Below, piece after piece: positions 8,299 to 16,453 of a DNA stretch of 64,000 nt (within the stretch, counting starts at the first letter, position 1; the number at the start of each line of letters is the position of its first letter). The stretch lies in assembly GCA_035250245.1 (NCBI GenBank), contig DATFFH010000045.1:1-64000 (forward strand), written 5' to 3'. The stretch comes from Luteimonas_C sp035250245 (GTDB lineage: Bacteria; Pseudomonadota; Gammaproteobacteria; Xanthomonadales; Xanthomonadaceae). The notes beneath the pieces are model-generated. The model was not told the DNA's origin. It was given only the letters and a program-made list of their open reading frames with translations, and made no database searches. Both the position numbers and the translations under genes were made by a program.

Positions 8299-11200
8299 AT
8301 GAAACGTCTGGACATGGCCTGGTGCAAAGTGCTGGGTTATTTTGCGTCCTTGTTGTTTTCACTGCCTGCGGGAGCGGAACTAAAAGGTTTGGGCCCGGTT
8401 GTAGTGCATGGCGAAAAGCCGCCGGAACCCCAGGATATGGCACCGGTCGTGGTTCGCGGCGAAATGACGTGGCCTGACCACATGTTTGTCGGTGCGGGGA
8501 ACAAAGGTCCCACTATCGAGCAAGCCGACAATGGCGGCGACGCCTTCGTAAGCAATGATAGTGACGTAGCCCCAGGCGGCCAGGACGCCAAGCAAACGGA
8601 CTGTGGCTTGGGCAATCCGATTCTGCCCTCGACCGGCAACAAGGTCGAACCGGAGACCGATTTCGTCTCCACCGGCGAAATGCCGCTGTTCCTTAAGCGC
8701 ACTTACAACCGATATTGGGGCGAGAAGGGCTTATTCGGCTACTACTGGCTAAGCAACTTCGACCTGCGTATTGCCAAGACGCCCGACAACCAGATCATCA
8801 CCGCCTATCGCAGCGACGGCCGCAAGGTCACCTATCTCTATAGCGCCACGCCCAGTCCGGCCTGGTACGAGAACAAGGCCGAGCCGGTCTCGAAAATCGT
8901 CGCCAGCGGCGACGGCTATATCCTTTACGGCGAGGACGACGGCACCGAAACCTATAACGCCGCCGGACAGATCACCAGCCTGAAGAACGCGCAAGGCGTC
9001 GGCATCACTTTTTATTATTCGAACGGGCGCCTGTATCTGGCCCAGCACACTTCGGGGCGAAAAGTCCTGTTCTGGTGGACCGGCGATCTGTTGACCGGCG
9101 TGACCGATCCGGCCGGCAACAAATTCACCTACAGCTATTGGGACAGCCCGCTGGGCGGCACGTTCTACCAGCTTGCTTCCACCGTCCAGCCGGGCACGCC
9201 GGGCACCACCATCACCTATCACTACGAGGACTACTGGAAGCCGGGCAATCTGACCGGCAAGAGCTACAACGGCGTGCGCTACTCGACGTTCACCTACGAC
9301 CCATACAACCGCGCCGCCAGCAGCGAGCACAGCGGCGGCGCGGACAAGCACACTTTCGTCTACAGCTTTCCCGGCGGAGGTGTGCTGCAAACCGAGCACA
9401 CCAATCCGCTGGGCAAAAAGACCACCTTCCTGTTCAAGGACGGCAAGCTGCAATCGGAAACAGGCCAGGCCTCGCTCTATTGCCCAGGCGCCACTTACCG
9501 CGAGATCACCTACGACGCCAACGGCTACCAAGACAAGGCCACCGATTTCGCCGACGCCATCACCGACTACGACTACAACGCCAAAGGCCAGTTGCTGAAG
9601 AAGACCGAGGCCGCCGGCACGCCGCAGGCGCGAGTCACCGACTACCAATGGGACCCGGTCAAGAACCGGATCATCCGAGAGACCATCGTCGGCTACCGGC
9701 AGACCGATTACGTCTATCTGGCCAATGGCCGCCTGAGCCAGGTGAGCACCACCAACCTCAGCGCCATCGGCGTGCCCGGCCAGGTCCGCACCACCACTTA
9801 CAGCTATACGACCCACTTCAACGGCCTGCTGAAGAGTTCCACCGTAGACGGCCCGTTGCCCGGCAACGGCGATGCGGTCACCCAGGATTACGACAGTTAC
9901 GGCAATCTGGTTGCGGTGCGCAATGCGCTGAATCACAAAGTCGCGTACTCGAATTTCAACGGGCTCGGCTTGCCCGGCCGCATCACCGGCGTCAACGGCG
10001 CAGTCACCGAATACACCTACGACGCGCGCGGCCGCGTGCTGAGCGAGAAGCGCTACGTGTCCGGCATCGCGCAGACCACGACGAACGTCTACGACAACCG
10101 CGGGCGCCTGATCAAAACGACCTCGCCGGAGGGCGTGGCTACGCACTATGCCTACGATGCGAACGACCGGCTGCTGTGGGTGACCCGCGCCGATCCGAAC
10201 TCGGCTTATGCGAATCTGGGTACGGACATCGTCGCGTTCCAGCGGTTCTACTACGACTTGGCGGGTAATCCGATCCAAGCCGAAGCCGGCATCGACTACT
10301 TACCGCTGAACGGCTACGCCCCGGACCTGCCGGCGGGGGCTTGGGCCGAAAGCGAGGCGTCGGGCGGCGACACCGATCTATGCCATCCGCAACCCGATTG
10401 CCAGTTGGATCCGGAACCGGACCCCAATCCCGATCCGGTGCCCAATCCTGATCCTGATCCGGTTCCCAACCCAGTCCCCAACCCCGACCCGAATCCGGTT
10501 CCCAATCCGAACCCGAACCCCAATCCGAACCCCACGCGCCAACAACTGGTCACCTGGCGCACCTATATCGATTACGACGAACTGGGCCGCGTGCGCGCCC
10601 GCCGCGGCAACCACGGCCAGAAGGTGAAGTACAGCTACGACGCCAACGGCAACCTCAGCATGGTGGTCGATGCGCTGAACAATGTGACCACCTTCGTTTA
10701 CGACCCGCTGAACCGGGTCATCAAATCCAACGAGTCCGGCATCGTCACCCAGTTCGGCTACGACCTGGGCGATCGGACGGTGAAGGTCACCGATGCGCGT
10801 AACCATTCCACGCTGTACGACTACGACGGCTTCGGCCAGTTGTGGAAACAGACCAGCCCGGATAGCGGCGTCTCCACCTTCCAATACGGTCCGGAAGGCC
10901 TGCTGACCCAATCCACGCGCGCCGACGGCGTGGCGTTGAGCTACGTCTACGACAGCCTGGGCCGGTTGACGTGGACCGGCACCGGCGATCTGTTCGGCCG
11001 GGCGTACAGCTACGACTGGTGCGCCAAGGGCCAAGGCCAGCTGTGCGGCATCGCCGAAAAGACCAGCGCCGTGGACATCGATGCCTCGGACTTTGGCTAC
11101 AACGAGTGGGGTCAGCTGACGTATCGTCTGGACAAGACCTACGGCGTCTCGGACATCACCAGTTACGCCTACGATGGTCTGGGGCGCTTGGCCGGTATCA

Positions 11201-12795
11201 GCTACCCCAGTGGCTTGAACGTCGGTTATGGCTATACGGCCGGGCAATTGACCACCGTCACCGGCAACCTGGGCGGCAATCCGTTCCCGGTGGCCAGTGC
11301 GATGCGCTATCAGCCCTTTGGTGGTGCGGTGGCCTGGAATTACGGCAACGGCCTGATCCGTGGCTACAGCCAGGACGTGGATGGCCGCCTGACCGGCGTC
11401 AGCACGCGCAATGCGAACAACGTGCTGCAAAGCCTCACCTACGGCTTCGATGCCAACGACCGGATCACGGCGATCACCAACGGCGCGAATGCGGCGATGA
11501 GCCTGGGCTTCCAGTACGACAAGCTGTCGCGATTGACCGCGCAAACCCGCCCGACCACGCCGGCCGAGTCGTTCCTGTACGACCTCACCAGCAACCGCAT
11601 CAGCTACAACTGGAACGGCGCCATCACCAACACGGTGCACGACGCCGCCAGCAACCGGCTGACGGCGCGATTGCGGCCGAACGAGGCGTTCCAGCAGTTC
11701 CAGTACGACCCGCAGGGCAATCTACTCGGTGGTGGCGGAGTGACGTACGCCTACAATGCCTTCAATCGTCTCACCTCGGCTACAAGAGCCCAAGCGGCGG
11801 CGAACGTGTACGAGCCGAACTATGCGTACCACAACTATCCGGCCGGGCAGACAAAGTATCGCTACAACGCGCTGGAGCAACGGGTGGGCAAGAGCGGTCC
11901 GCTGGGTACGACACGGTTTGTCTATGCCGGCCCGAACCAGCTATTGGCCGAGAACGGTCCCACTGGCTGGAAAAGCTACATCTGGGTCGGCAATGAGTTG
12001 ATCGGCGTGGTGACGCCGGGCAAAACCTTGTACTTCGTGCACAACGATCATCTGGGCCGACCGGAGTTGGTGACGAACTGGAGCCAGCAGTCGGCGTGGC
12101 GGGCGAGCAACTTCGCGTTCGATCGGCGGGTGGATCTGGATCTGATCGGCGGGTTGAACCTGGGGTTCCCGGGGCAGTACTACGATGCGGAGACCGGGAT
12201 TTGGCACAACGGGCGGCGCGACTTCAAATCGGACTGGGGGCGGTATTTGCAGTTCGATCCGATCGGGTTGGCGGGTGGGATGAATGGGTACAGCTATGTC
12301 GGTGCGAACCCTCTCAGTTTTGTAGATCCGCTAGGTTTGCGCGCTTCATGCCGATGCACAAAATCTGGCGCAGAAATAAATATAAATTTTGAGTTTTCTG
12401 GTGCGGGTGCGACGCCAGAAGTGATTGCAGATATGAGAAATTCGATCGAAAACGGCTGGAGTGGTTCCGGACTGTCGGTTACAACGAGTATTGGCGGAGG
12501 TGGGGCCAGTAGGATCAATCTAATTCCCGGAAAGGGCAGGCCGACGACGCAAGGAAATAACGGTACTTGGTACGCGGGCTCCGACCCATGGGATGCCGCC
12601 CATGAATCGGGCCACATCATGGGGTTGGCGGATCAATATGACGACGTCGCTTTTGCGTGGAAGACGTTTTCAAACCCGCGTCCGGGCTGGAAAGATTCAA
12701 TGATGGGTTCTTACAGGGGGCAGGTGATGCCCTTTGAGAGGGTGGCAGCCCTTACAGCTTTGGGTTGTAACTGCGACTGTCCTTCTGGGGAATAA
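8299..12795 (+). CDS. RHS-repeat polymorphic toxin with C-terminal metzincin-like domain
   Basis: 1498 residues. The start ATG 8299 (AAGGGAAG site just upstream) gives a Sec signal peptide ending near LPAGA. A short N-terminal stretch carries two PVVVxGE motifs, then comes a DUF6531-like entry region (about 115-200) and many YD/RHS repeats (about 230-1290). A Pro/Asn/Asp-rich linker is inserted at about residues 705-745. The RHS core closes with the hyperconserved block ending DPLGL (1343-1347). The variable tip (1348-1498) carries HESGHIMGLADQYD: HExxHxxGxxD with H1435, E1436, H1439 and D1445, followed by a possible Met-turn DSMMGSY. I infer a Zn-peptidase effector. The DNA is GC-rich up to the core end and AT-richer in the tip, as expected for module exchange. 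Confidence 0.9.
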   Translation: MKRLDMAWCKVLGYFASLLFSLPAGAELKGLGPVVVHGEKPPEPQDMAPVVVRGEMTWPDHMFVGAGNKGPTIEQADNGGDAFVSNDSDVAPGGQDAKQTDCGLGNPILPSTGNKVEPETDFVSTGEMPLFLKRTYNRYWGEKGLFGYYWLSNFDLRIAKTPDNQIITAYRSDGRKVTYLYSATPSPAWYENKAEPVSKIVASGDGYILYGEDDGTETYNAAGQITSLKNAQGVGITFYYSNGRLYLAQHTSGRKVLFWWTGDLLTGVTDPAGNKFTYSYWDSPLGGTFYQLASTVQPGTPGTTITYHYEDYWKPGNLTGKSYNGVRYSTFTYDPYNRAASSEHSGGADKHTFVYSFPGGGVLQTEHTNPLGKKTTFLFKDGKLQSETGQASLYCPGATYREITYDANGYQDKATDFADAITDYDYNAKGQLLKKTEAAGTPQARVTDYQWDPVKNRIIRETIVGYRQTDYVYLANGRLSQVSTTNLSAIGVPGQVRTTTYSYTTHFNGLLKSSTVDGPLPGNGDAVTQDYDSYGNLVAVRNALNHKVAYSNFNGLGLPGRITGVNGAVTEYTYDARGRVLSEKRYVSGIAQTTTNVYDNRGRLIKTTSPEGVATHYAYDANDRLLWVTRADPNSAYANLGTDIVAFQRFYYDLAGNPIQAEAGIDYLPLNGYAPDLPAGAWAESEASGGDTDLCHPQPDCQLDPEPDPNPDPVPNPDPDPVPNPVPNPDPNPVPNPNPNPNPNPTRQQLVTWRTYIDYDELGRVRARRGNHGQKVKYSYDANGNLSMVVDALNNVTTFVYDPLNRVIKSNESGIVTQFGYDLGDRTVKVTDARNHSTLYDYDGFGQLWKQTSPDSGVSTFQYGPEGLLTQSTRADGVALSYVYDSLGRLTWTGTGDLFGRAYSYDWCAKGQGQLCGIAEKTSAVDIDASDFGYNEWGQLTYRLDKTYGVSDITSYAYDGLGRLAGISYPSGLNVGYGYTAGQLTTVTGNLGGNPFPVASAMRYQPFGGAVAWNYGNGLIRGYSQDVDGRLTGVSTRNANNVLQSLTYGFDANDRITAITNGANAAMSLGFQYDKLSRLTAQTRPTTPAESFLYDLTSNRISYNWNGAITNTVHDAASNRLTARLRPNEAFQQFQYDPQGNLLGGGGVTYAYNAFNRLTSATRAQAAANVYEPNYAYHNYPAGQTKYRYNALEQRVGKSGPLGTTRFVYAGPNQLLAENGPTGWKSYIWVGNELIGVVTPGKTLYFVHNDHLGRPELVTNWSQQSAWRASNFAFDRRVDLDLIGGLNLGFPGQYYDAETGIWHNGRRDFKSDWGRYLQFDPIGLAGGMNGYSYVGANPLSFVDPLGLRASCRCTKSGAEININFEFSGAGATPEVIADMRNSIENGWSGSGLSVTTSIGGGGASRINLIPGKGRPTTQGNNGTWYAGSDPWDAAHESGHIMGLADQYDDVAFAWKTFSNPRPGWKDSMMGSYRGQVMPFERVAALTALGCNCDCPSGE
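10411..10533 (+). repeat. Pro-Asn/Asp-Pro coding tandem repeat in the RHS gene
   Basis: 41 codons of degenerate PNP/PDP/PVP units (core codon pattern CCN-AAY/GAY), giving a flexible Pro-rich linker between two YD-repeat blocks. The short near-identical DNA units could vary in length by slippage. Confidence 0.8.
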
Positions 12796-12799
12796 TCAT

Positions 12800-13249
12800 A
12801 TGCGTACTTACTTCCTTATTTTTTCGACAATTTTGACGACTTCATGTGTTCACGCTCAGGCCATATGGGAGAAGGACGCACCTGATGATTTTGTTCCAAA
12901 GGAAGCAACCAGGCTTTCTCAGGAGTCAATATTCGTTGTCGGTGACGCTGATTTTGATAAGGCCTCTAAGATTCTGTCTAAACAAAGCTTCGTCAAGCTG
13001 ACTGATGAAGAGGCAGCGTTATTTCTACATTTACCGACAAATAGAGTTAAAGATGGAACCAAAAAATATTTGGTTAGATCGGTATTTGATTATCGAAATG
13101 GAATGTATACAGCCTTCATCGAGAATGGAAAGCTTTTAGTACTTTGGGGCGGATTCGGTTCTTGTGGAAGACTAGTCAATTCAGCCTTGATGGTTCGACT
13201 GAAAGAAGATATCCAGGCCTCATATACAAGTTGCACGGGCGTCGAATAG
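12800..13249 (+). CDS. Candidate immunity protein for the RHS tip
   Basis: 149 residues, not recognised by family. ATG 12800 lies 4 bp after the RHS stop with a GGGG ribosome-binding site. The N-terminus (MRTYFLIFSTILTTSCVHAQA) is a good Sec signal peptide and a borderline lipoprotein signal (TTSC), so the protein is exported to the periplasm or envelope. The mature part is acidic and mixed alpha/beta with two late Cys residues. Three 60-base lines counted by eye (12841, 12961, 13021) average about 41% GC, well below the surrounding genes. Its position directly after a polymorphic-toxin tip is the main argument for an immunity role; an export signal fits a toxin that acts outside the cytoplasm. 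The function is inferred only from context. Confidence 0.6.
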   Translation: MRTYFLIFSTILTTSCVHAQAIWEKDAPDDFVPKEATRLSQESIFVVGDADFDKASKILSKQSFVKLTDEEAALFLHLPTNRVKDGTKKYLVRSVFDYRNGMYTAFIENGKLLVLWGGFGSCGRLVNSALMVRLKEDIQASYTSCTGVE

Positions 13250-13272
13250 CGAAATTAGGAAATTAAGGGGGC

Positions 13273-13331
13273 AAATTAAGGGGCGTAGGTAATTAATTTG
13301 ACAGTGGACGCCAAATTGCCTCGTCCCTTTA
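13273..13331. repeat. Junction motif copy 1
   Basis: A 59-bp motif that begins AAATTAAGGGG, contains GTAGGTAATTAATTTGACAG, and ends CTCGTCCCTTTA. It joins the end of the immunity region to an orphan RHS-core fragment. A second copy with few differences lies at 13729-13789 in front of another RHS fragment. A further half unit, AAATTAAGGGG, precedes it at 13260. The AT-rich outer part contains the palindrome AATTAATT. Confidence 0.8.
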
Positions 13332-13454
13332 CCTTCCAATACGCCCCGGAGGGCCTGTTGACGCAATCCACGCGCGCCGATGGCGTGGCGCTGAGCTACG
13401 TTCATGACACGCTGGGACGTTTGACGTGGACCGGCACCGGCGAGTCGTTCGGCG
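13331..13454 (+). pseudogene. Orphan RHS-core fragment 1
   Basis: About 124 bp encoding TFQYAPEGLLTQSTRADG and on to TWTGTGESFG. It is a close copy of the RHS gene segment at about 10876-10998 (TFQYGPEGLL...). It has no start of its own and its frame runs out in the next sequence block. It is a remnant of a displaced RHS core that once carried another C-terminal tip. Confidence 0.85.
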
Positions 13455-13544
13455 ATGCTGGGTGTTGTGTATTTAGCTTTCGAAGCCGTGATTTTTGTAA
13501 TGCAGAAGATTGATCGGGCAAAGGCAATCAAGCCCGCTGCGTGA
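13455..13544 (+). pseudogene. Short membrane-like ORF, possible orphan immunity tail
   Basis: A 29-codon frame beginning MLGVVYLAFEAVIFVM and ending KAIKPAA. It has one hydrophobic helix and a basic tail, is AT-rich, and starts exactly where the orphan RHS fragment ends. It is followed 20 bp later by a terminator-like hairpin. It looks like the 3' end of a small membrane protein gene, plausibly an immunity gene truncated when the array was rearranged. It could also be a chance frame. Confidence 0.35.
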
Positions 13545-13565
13545 ATCGAATCCAACGCATTATCC

Positions 13566-13597
13566 GAAGCCCCCGCCAAGTGCGGGGCTTCTTCTTA
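13566..13597 (+). terminator. Terminator-like hairpin in the orphan array
   Basis: Stem GAAGCCCC(C)GC/GCGGGGCTTC with a 5-base loop and the short T-rich tail TTCTT. It lies 22 bp after the membrane-like remnant on the plus strand. It also overlaps the stop codon of the minus-strand regulator remnant. Confidence 0.6.
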
Positions 13598-13720
13598 GCC
13601 GCTGGCGTTGGCTTGCAGCATGGCGTCGATCATCTGGCTGACGACGCGCTGCTTGGCGATGGGCAAGGCTTCGATCTGTTCTAGCTGCTGCCGAATCTTC
13701 TTCTGCGGCCCGCGCTTCCT
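13595..13720 (-). pseudogene. C-terminal remnant of an HTH (XRE-type) regulator
   Basis: In one minus-strand frame, 41 residues read KKIRQQLEQIEALPIAKQRV and continue VSQMIDAMLQANASG before TAA. A Gln/Lys-rich helix followed by LPxAKQ and an SQMIDAML-type helix is the usual C-terminal tail of small XRE-family regulators in xanthomonads. No helix-turn-helix or start codon remains: the frame is cut off by junction motif copy 2 at about 13721-13729. Assignment is by memory of the family tail, so moderate confidence. Confidence 0.5.
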
Positions 13721-13728
13721 GGAAGCAG

Positions 13729-13789
13729 AAATTAAGGGGATGTAGGTAATTAATTTGACAGCGAACGCCAAATTTGCCTCGTCCCTTTA
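13729..13789. repeat. Junction motif copy 2
   Basis: 61 bp matching copy 1 at 13273-13331 (AAATTAAGGGG, GTAGGTAATTAATTTGACAG, CTCGTCCCTTTA) with a few substitutions and one extra T. It separates the truncated regulator from RHS-core fragment 2. Confidence 0.8.
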
Positions 13790-13790
13790 T

Positions 13791-13856
13791 TTCCAATACG
13801 GCCCGGAAGGCCTGTTGACGCAATCCACGCGCCGATGGCGCGGCGCACAGCTACAT
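13791..13856 (+). pseudogene. Orphan RHS-core fragment 2 (frameshifted)
   Basis: 66 bp starting at the same RHS position as fragment 1 (TTCCAATACGG..., YGPEGLLTQSTR). A 2-bp loss in CACGCGCCGATGG breaks the frame relative to the intact gene. It is the shorter and more decayed of the two remnants. Confidence 0.8.
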
Positions 13857-13875
13857 GGGAAATTATGGGTCAGTA

Positions 13876-14001
13876 TCACGGACAGATAACGCGCCCGTCC
13901 GGTTGAACCGTATAGACGATTTTTTCATCGATGCTAGGAATGAGGACCCCATCACGCTTCATCTTCAGTATGTATTGCGATTCGAATTGCGCTTCGAGCA
14001 T
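13876..14001 (-). CDS. Small ORF or remnant, 41 residues, unknown
   Basis: The frame begins MLEAQFESQYILKMKRDG and continues with a VLIPSIDEKIVYTVQPDGRV-like stretch to TGA. Base composition is lower in GC than the flanks. The alternating hydrophobic/charged pattern resembles real protein more than noise. There is no convincing ribosome-binding site. It sits at the outer edge of the orphan-module array, so it may be the tail of a lost gene. Confidence 0.3.
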   Translation of the reverse strand: MLEAQFESQYILKMKRDGVLIPSIDEKIVYTVQPDGRVICP

Positions 14002-14113
14002 TCAGCGCGGCTAGCACGGCCGTCGATCCCGCTCCTTTCCGTCGTCTTCCCCGCATGCGGCCGTTCGTCGGCGGGTCGCGGCACGGAACGCCCGGATGCC
14101 GGCAGGAGCAAAC

Positions 14114-14449
14114 ATGCCCGAAATCCTTCTCCGCTTCGTCGAGGGCGCCAGTGTGGCCTTGTACCGGCACGAACCGCGCGGACAGGCGGAACTGGTTCCC
14201 ACGCGCGGCGATCTCTACGACTACAGCGGGGGTTTCGGCTGGGGCAGGCCGGGACCTGCGCAGAGAAGCTTGAGTTGCGCGATCGTCGGCAAGCTTTACG
14301 GGCTTTCGGGCTATCACCGCAAGGAACTGGCCCGCCGCGCGCGCATCCTGGAAGAGCAGGTGTTGGCGAAGTTGGACGCGAAGACCGCTTACGACATGCC
14401 GCTGGACGCGTTGAAGGCGATTTTCGAAAAGAAGCCGCCCGCAGCCTAG
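14114..14449 (+). CDS. DUF6166-like hypothetical protein
   Basis: 111 residues. ATG 14114 is chosen because AGGAG lies 6 bp upstream; an upstream ATG at 14096 has no such site. The central block FGWGRPGPAQRSLSCAIVG resembles the FxWGYGGSGPAQLALA-type core of DUF6166 proteins. A helical C-terminus (YHRKELARRARILEEQVLAK) follows. No signal peptide or membrane segment. Family function is unknown. It is followed by the shared hairpin at 14476-14525 and converges on the first yadA-like gene. Confidence 0.6.
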   Translation: MPEILLRFVEGASVALYRHEPRGQAELVPTRGDLYDYSGGFGWGRPGPAQRSLSCAIVGKLYGLSGYHRKELARRARILEEQVLAKLDAKTAYDMPLDALKAIFEKKPPAA

Positions 14450-14468
14450 CGATTTCAAGCAAGACCGC

Positions 14469-14525
14469 AAAAAACGCCCGCCGATCCGGACCGCCCGCGC
14501 CATTCGGGCGGTCCGGACGGCGGGC
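14469..14525 (-). terminator. Strong intrinsic terminator of the first yadA-like gene
   Basis: A 21-bp stem (14476-14497 with 14505-14525, a single unpaired A at 14484) with a 7-base loop. On the minus strand it is followed by six T residues (14474-14469). It starts 6 bp after the autotransporter stop and may also stop the convergent DUF6166-like gene. Confidence 0.92.
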
Positions 14526-14530
14526 TTCCC

Positions 14531-16453
14531 TTACCAGCTGAAGCCGGTGCCGGCGGAAACGCTGGAATCGTCGCCGGAGAAACCCGCGGACAGGGACACG
14601 CTGATCCGCGCGTTCACCAACCGTTGATAGCCGACGGCCATCGCAGCGCGCCCGCCTTGCGAGCCGACGCCGATGCCGACGCGGTTGTCGCCGGCCAGGC
14701 CCGCGGTGTTCATCGCGGCCGCCGACATCGCGCCGCTCATCGCGCCCAGACGGTCCAGGCGACGATCCACTTCGCCGAAACGCCGGTCCAAGCGATCGAT
14801 GTCGGCGCGCAACGCGGTGACGTCGGTGCTCATCTGGGTGACGCGGCTGTCGGTGTAGGCATTGGCCGCTTGCAGCGTGGCCGTCGATTGGGCGCGTGTG
14901 TGCTCGTTGGCCGATTGCAGCGTCGCGGCATCGCCGGCGTCCATCTGGCCTTTGTTGACCGCATCGGTTGCGGCGACGCCGGGCGCTATATTGGAAATGG
15001 TAGTGCCGCCGGCGCCTTCCAGCGTGGCGTTGGTCTTGCCGGGGTCGTCGTATTCGATGGCCTTCGGGCTGCCGCCGCCGATCAAGGTCAGCCGCGCATC
15101 GACCGCGGCGAACGCGGCGCCGACATCGTTGTATTGGTTGCCTTGGATGACGTAGCCGGGTGCGACGAACACGCCGTCGGCATAGCTTGCGCCCGCACCG
15201 AGCGCGGTCGCGAAAGGATGCAACTGCGACAGATTGACCGCGTCGGTGTCGCCGGTGCCGGCGGCGACGTGGATCAGGCGGCGGGTTTGCTCGGTTGGAA
15301 AAGTGATCGTCTGATTGTTGCCCGCCAGGTAGATCGAATCCCCCGCGGCGTGGCCGAAGGACACGACATAGGCTTCATTGGCCACGGAATTCAAACCGAG
15401 GGCGACCGAGCCGAACGCCTGCGCTCCGGTCGTCGCAGCTGGACCGAGCGCCGCCGAACTGTAGCCTTGCGTGCGGCTGCCTCCGCCTATGGCGATGCCG
15501 TAGTTCTGGCTGCTCACGGCGTTGCTGCCGATGGCGATCGCGCCCATATGGCCCGCCACTGCGTCCGCGGTGCCGACATCGGAAGCTGCGGCGGTGACGG
15601 CCACGTACGGGGAGACCGCATCGGCCATCGCCGCGTTCAACTGGCGCAGATTGACGGCATCGGTGTCGTCGACGCCGTCGGCCAGATGGGTCAGGCGGCG
15701 GTTCAGATCGCTGCCGAAGGCATTTCCCATGTAATCCAGGTCGCCCGCCGCATGCCCCAGCGATACGGTATCGGCCTGAGAGGCCACCGATTGCGCGCCC
15801 AGCGCGACGCTGCGCGTGGCGCCCGCCACGACTTGGCTGGCGGTGCCGAACGCCGCGCCGTCGTCGGCGAACGCGTGCGCGCCGGCGCCGAACGCGACGG
15901 CGCGCGCGCCGGTGGTGCGGGTGAATCTCCCGGATTGGATGGCACTGTTCTCGTCGCCAAGAAAGCCGCCGAATGCGCTGCTGTTCGCGCCTTCGGCTTG
16001 GGTGAAAGCGCCGATCGCGGCGCTGAACTTGCCCGTGGCGCGGCTGTCGACGCCGATGCCGATCGTCGTCCAATTGTTGCTTACGGCGTCGCGGCCCAAG
16101 GCGATCGCCCAATTGCCGGATGCGTTGGCGTAGGCGCCCAGCGCCACTGCGCTGCTTCCTGAAGCTCGCGTTCCTATCCCGACCGCCATGCTGGAGATGC
16201 CCGTCGCCTGCGCGTCCCTGCCGAAGGCCGTAGCCGCTGCACTCGTCGCCAACGCACCGCGGCCGCAAGCGGTGGCGTTGGCGTTGCCGCCTGCGTCGCC
16301 GCCGGCATCGGCGCCACCGTCGCCGATGTCGGTGCCGCCGGGATCGAACAATTGGCAAGTGACGCCGGCCGCGGCGGGCAGGCTCATGCATGCGCCGAGA
16401 CTGGCGGCGATGCCCAGGATGAGAGGGCGGAAGAAAAAGTTCCGATGGCGCAT
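14531..16453 (-). CDS. YadA-like trimeric autotransporter adhesin 1
   Basis: 640 residues. A signal peptide (LILGIAASLGACMSLPAAA) is followed by a left-handed beta-roll head built of AVAxG/SxAxG-type YadA repeats (about 55-400, e.g. SSAVALGAYANASGNWAIALG), neck motifs of the DAVNLRQLNAA and DAVNKGQMDAG type, a short coiled-coil stalk (TQMSTDVTALRADIDRLDRR, about 530-560), and a C-terminal YadA anchor (about 575-640) ending VSAGTGFSW. Trimers insert in the outer membrane and display the head. An AGGGAG ribosome-binding site precedes ATG 16453. A 21-bp motif about 118 bp upstream recurs in front of the next gene, so co-regulation is possible. Confidence 0.93.
   Translation of the reverse strand: MRHRNFFFRPLILGIAASLGACMSLPAAAGVTCQLFDPGGTDIGDGGADAGGDAGGNANATACGRGALATSAAATAFGRDAQATGISSMAVGIGTRASGSSAVALGAYANASGNWAIALGRDAVSNNWTTIGIGVDSRATGKFSAAIGAFTQAEGANSSAFGGFLGDENSAIQSGRFTRTTGARAVAFGAGAHAFADDGAAFGTASQVVAGATRSVALGAQSVASQADTVSLGHAAGDLDYMGNAFGSDLNRRLTHLADGVDDTDAVNLRQLNAAMADAVSPYVAVTAAASDVGTADAVAGHMGAIAIGSNAVSSQNYGIAIGGGSRTQGYSSAALGPAATTGAQAFGSVALGLNSVANEAYVVSFGHAAGDSIYLAGNNQTITFPTEQTRRLIHVAAGTGDTDAVNLSQLHPFATALGAGASYADGVFVAPGYVIQGNQYNDVGAAFAAVDARLTLIGGGSPKAIEYDDPGKTNATLEGAGGTTISNIAPGVAATDAVNKGQMDAGDAATLQSANEHTRAQSTATLQAANAYTDSRVTQMSTDVTALRADIDRLDRRFGEVDRRLDRLGAMSGAMSAAAMNTAGLAGDNRVGIGVGSQGGRAAMAVGYQRLVNARISVSLSAGFSGDDSSVSAGTGFSW

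Noticed and set aside
10314..10562. 82-codon minus frame with Gly-Phe/Gly-Leu repeats
   Set aside because: It is the reverse of the Pro-Asn linker of the RHS gene, not an independent gene.
13298..13513. 71-codon frame as a separate protein gene
   Set aside because: Its first part is an RHS-core copy and its end is unrelated sequence; treated as an RHS remnant plus a different short frame.
14624..16162. 512-codon plus-strand frame
   Set aside because: Antisense of adhesin 1; the repeat structure of the adhesin simply mirrors into it.
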